Below the pieces are notes generated by a model that saw only the letters and a list, made by a program, of their open reading frames with translations, ran no database searches and was not told the origin of the DNA. Source: a virus. Taken from it: a stretch of DNA of 33,168 bases. This document shows positions 31,181 to 33,168 of the stretch, piece after piece. Both the position numbers and the translations under genes were made by a program. The DNA lies in IMG/VR virus record IMGVR_UViG_3300035523_000140, positions 1 to 33,168 of that record. The stretch is one strand, 5' to 3'. The stretch's first letter is position 1, and every line of letters starts with the position of its first letter.

Positions 31181-32619
31181 GAGGCCACCCTTTGTTCCGG
31201 ATCGACTCCGCGCTGCGCAGCCACGTCCGCGAACGAATCGCCGTTGGACTCCAGCATCACGTCGAGACCCAGGCTCATCATGCGCCGCACAATCACGTCG
31301 CAGTACCCCGGTGAGATCTCGCAACCGTAGCCGGCCCGACCGAGCACATGCGCCGCCGCCAAGGTTGTGCCGCTGCCCATGAACGGATCGAAAACCACGT
31401 CGCCTGCGTCGGAGAACGCCTTCACGAAGAACTCCACCAGCGCGCGCGGGAACGGAGCGGAGTGCGATCCCTGACTCGACTCGCTCTTGACCTCGATCAC
31501 GTTGCTCGGGCGCGCCAGACCGGTGTGCCGGCCCGCACGGTCCTCGGCTCCCGGTTGTCCGGCAGCCCGCCCGCGCGGTCCAGTACCAAGCAGTCCGCTC
31601 CCGGAAGTAGCCTTCGGATTGTCAGGCGAATAGTCGAAGCAGTCGTCTGAGGCGTGACTCACAGCCTCCGCACAGAACTTGATCGCGGGTTGCCGGCAGA
31701 AGTGGAATACCGGTTCCCAGGCGTTCTTGAAGCGGTTCGGCCAACCGCCAGGCACGCCGTTATCTGTCTTGCGCCAGCAGAACTGATCCACAAACCGCCA
31801 GCCCCACTTGCGCCGGTGGGTAATGACCAGATCCATCACGTACAGGTCTCGTTCCCCTTCGTCCGCGTGCTCCTTGATGTTCAGGAAGAAGGAGCCGTCC
31901 GGCGCCAACACCAACTCGACGCCTTCGGCCACAGCCCGAAACCACTCCACGTACTCGTCGGGCTGAATCGGCTTAAAGCCACTGGTGGCGTCGTACTCGC
32001 GCTGCGTGGCGTACGGCGGCGACGTGATCGCCACGTTAGCACTGGCGCCTGCCATCAACTTCTCAACGGTGGCCTGGTCCCGGCAGTCGCCGCAGATCAG
32101 TCGGTGCGGCCCGATCAACCACACGTCCCCGGCAATCGTAACCGGCTGCGCAGGAGGTTCGGGAACCGCTTCCTCCTCGACGTGCGCGGCACCCTCCGGC
32201 TTGTCGACGGCCAGCAGTGCGACGAGCTCCTCGTCGGAGAACCCAACCACGGTCAGGTCGAAGCCGTCCACCTCGAGCGACGCTATCTCCTCGCGGAGCA
32301 TTACCTCATCCCACCCGGCGTTGAGCGCGAGCTTGTTGTCGGCGATCACTAGGGCCCGGCGCTGCGTCGGCGTCAGGTGGGCCAGCGCGATCACCGGCAC
32401 CTCATCCATGCCCAACTTGAGAGCAGCGAGGAGACGGGCATGGCCCGCGATCACTCCGCCGCCGGAGTCCACTAGGATCGGAGACGTCCACCCGAACTCC
32501 TTGATGCTGGCCGCCACCTGTGCCACCTGCTCGTCGGAATGCGTCCGTGAGTTTCGGGCGCATCGCTGCAGGCTGCCTACAGGTCGCAATTCGATCCGGA
32601 GCTGGGAGAGATCGATCAT
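31177..32619 (-). CDS. ParB-domain / DNA methyltransferase fusion with SPPY motif
   Basis: A 480-residue paralog of the next gene, encoded just upstream. ParB N-terminal domain at ~20-115 (NSRTHSDEQVAQVAASIKEFGW, GHARLLAALK at 59-68). Methyltransferase motifs: IV is TSPPY (SPPY 200-203) and I is FDPFMGSGTT (410-419), so also beta-class order. SPPY is more usual for N4-cytosine enzymes, whereas its neighbour has DPPY, so they may mark different bases. A low-complexity loop of Gly, Ala and Arg at about 340-370 is not shared. The start ATG at 32619 follows the stop of a small ORF after 4 bases, and no ribosome site is visible. No cognate restriction enzyme is adjacent, suggesting anti-restriction protection. 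Confidence 0.88.
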   Translation of the reverse strand: MIDLSQLRIELRPVGSLQRCARNSRTHSDEQVAQVAASIKEFGWTSPILVDSGGGVIAGHARLLAALKLGMDEVPVIALAHLTPTQRRALVIADNKLALNAGWDEVMLREEIASLEVDGFDLTVVGFSDEELVALLAVDKPEGAAHVEEEAVPEPPAQPVTIAGDVWLIGPHRLICGDCRDQATVEKLMAGASANVAITSPPYATQREYDATSGFKPIQPDEYVEWFRAVAEGVELVLAPDGSFFLNIKEHADEGERDLYVMDLVITHRRKWGWRFVDQFCWRKTDNGVPGGWPNRFKNAWEPVFHFCRQPAIKFCAEAVSHASDDCFDYSPDNPKATSGSGLLGTGPRGRAAGQPGAEDRAGRHTGLARPSNVIEVKSESSQGSHSAPFPRALVEFFVKAFSDAGDVVFDPFMGSGTTLAAAHVLGRAGYGCEISPGYCDVIVRRMMSLGLDVMLESNGDSFADVAAQRGVDPEQRVAS

Positions 32620-32623
32620 TGGG

Positions 32624-32836
32624 TTACGAAGAAGTGCAAGAACTGGGCGGCTGAAGCATTCGTCCCTGCACCTGCCGGATTTGGCCACGCATTCGCCCCC
32701 ACATGGGCTGTGTCGCGCTGTCCGCCTCCGGATTGGGTGGTTGGCCTATCGGCCGCCCGAGGCGTGTCTGCCTGCCGCCGAACGCACCGCGGACGCGAGC
32801 GAGGTACCGGCCACCGATCTGTCTTCGACGTTTCAT
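32624..32836 (-). CDS. Small basic ORF of uncertain status
   Basis: A 70-residue very Arg-rich frame (MKRRRQIGGRYLARVRGAFGGRQ). Its ATGA overlaps the TGA of the upstream gene by 4 bases and its TAA lies 4 bases before the methyltransferase ATG, so it fits the operon spacing exactly. Another frame, 32616-32873, also overlaps the methyltransferase start by 4 bases and reads more randomly, so I prefer this one. No family is recognised. It could be a small DNA-binding protein or a spacer. Confidence 0.5.
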   Translation of the reverse strand: MKRRRQIGGRYLARVRGAFGGRQTRLGRPIGQPPNPEADSATQPMWGRMRGQIRQVQGRMLQPPSSCTSS

Positions 32837-33168
32837 GGGACGAGGCAATCCTTAAGAACCTGCTGGAAGACACCCCGCGTGTTCACCAGCACGCCGTCCT
32901 CGTCGCGGCGATCCAGACACCGCAGTTTCCAGCAGCGCCCGTGCTGCAGCCTCTCGATGACGCTGTACTTGGTGCTCAGCCGTGCCTGTGTCTGAATGGG
33001 GTTACTGCCATCCGGGCTCTGCAGCCAGATGGCTCTGAGATGCCCCTTCCTACCCCACGACGGCTTCACATATCCGCCATCGATCAATCGTTGGGCCGCC
33101 TCGTAGGTGCGGGAACCAAGCGATGAGCCATCTGGCGCGTAGTAGGGGATCTGCCGTTCAATTTGCAT
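32833..33168 (-). CDS. Conserved phage protein of unknown function (start at window edge)
   Basis: A 111-residue protein whose ATG is the last codon of the window, so an earlier start outside is possible. A tyrosine-rich N-terminus (QIPYYAPDGSSLGSRTYEAAQRLIDGGYVKP) is followed by basic strands and helices (HLRAIWLQSPDG, ERLQHGRCWKLRCLDRRDEDGVLV). The 'YyapDGs.lG.rtyeaAqrLi' segment suggests a small helix-turn-helix or nucleic-acid-binding domain but is not diagnostic. It leads the transcription unit that contains the methyltransferases. Confidence 0.65.
   Translation of the reverse strand: MQIERQIPYYAPDGSSLGSRTYEAAQRLIDGGYVKPSWGRKGHLRAIWLQSPDGSNPIQTQARLSTKYSVIERLQHGRCWKLRCLDRRDEDGVLVNTRGVFQQVLKDCLVP

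Noticed and set aside
32616-32873. Alternative minus-strand ORF of 85 codons before the methyltransferase
   Set aside because: It also overlaps the methyltransferase start by 4 bases, but the competing frame 32624-32836 begins at an ATGA overlap with the upstream gene and fits operon spacing better.
1-33168. CRISPR arrays, insertion sequences, integrase or attachment sites
   Set aside because: I saw no regularly spaced repeats, transposase motifs, recombinase motifs or terminal duplications.

Overview
The window is a stretch of a siphovirus-type (long non-contractile tail) phage or prophage, read mostly on the minus strand. Gene order follows bacteriophage lambda closely: small terminase (Nu1-like), large terminase (GpA), gpW, portal, protease plus capsid, decoration protein, head-tail connector, tail-completion proteins, tail tube, G/GT chaperone with a frameshift, tape measure, M-like, and an L/J-like tail tip. 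Base composition is GC-rich and genes overlap tightly (ATGA, TGATG, TTGA junctions). The accessory small genes (DUF6900-like, DUF3489-like) and the protein style suggest a soil Acidobacteriota host such as Candidatus Solibacter or its relatives. That host call is inference from recall only. No integrase, repressor, endolysin, tRNA, CRISPR or insertion sequence is visible, so temperate lifestyle and lysis genes cannot be judged here.

Layout from right to left. 33168-29339 (minus): a conserved small protein, a small basic ORF, two tandem ParB-domain/DNA methyltransferase fusions, and two small membrane-anchored coiled-coil proteins, ending at a strong hairpin at 29328-29354 that probably serves both strands. 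29313-27926 (plus): an accessory cassette of four small genes. The first two genes are each preceded by a near-identical leader of about 54 bases, and an intrinsic terminator separates them. 27863-27387: a non-coding region upstream of the small terminase that is a candidate cos/packaging site. 27386-17193 (minus): the head module and the first tail genes. 16851-15467: an inverted, more AT-rich two-gene cassette (plus strand) inserted between the G/GT chaperone and the tape measure. Its second gene carries a PD-(D/E)XK-like nuclease signature. 15466-1 (minus): tape measure, tail tip, large tail proteins and the start of a tail fiber.

The structural genes work as one late transcription unit. 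The terminase cuts and packages DNA through the portal into a head built by a protease-capsid fusion and a cement protein. gpW, FII-like and gp10-like proteins close the head, the U-like protein ends the tail, tube subunits polymerise along the tape measure with G/GT as chaperone, and the large tip proteins recognise the host. The most promising undescribed material is (i) the inverted two-gene nuclease cassette at 15.5-16.7 kb, a classic position for a phage-borne defense or exclusion 'moron', and (ii) the four-gene plus-strand cassette with duplicated leaders. Also notable are a protease-capsid fusion with a strong internal ribosome binding site, an apparent M-L-J tail-tip fusion with a possible iron-sulfur cysteine set, and a -1 frameshift site in G/GT.
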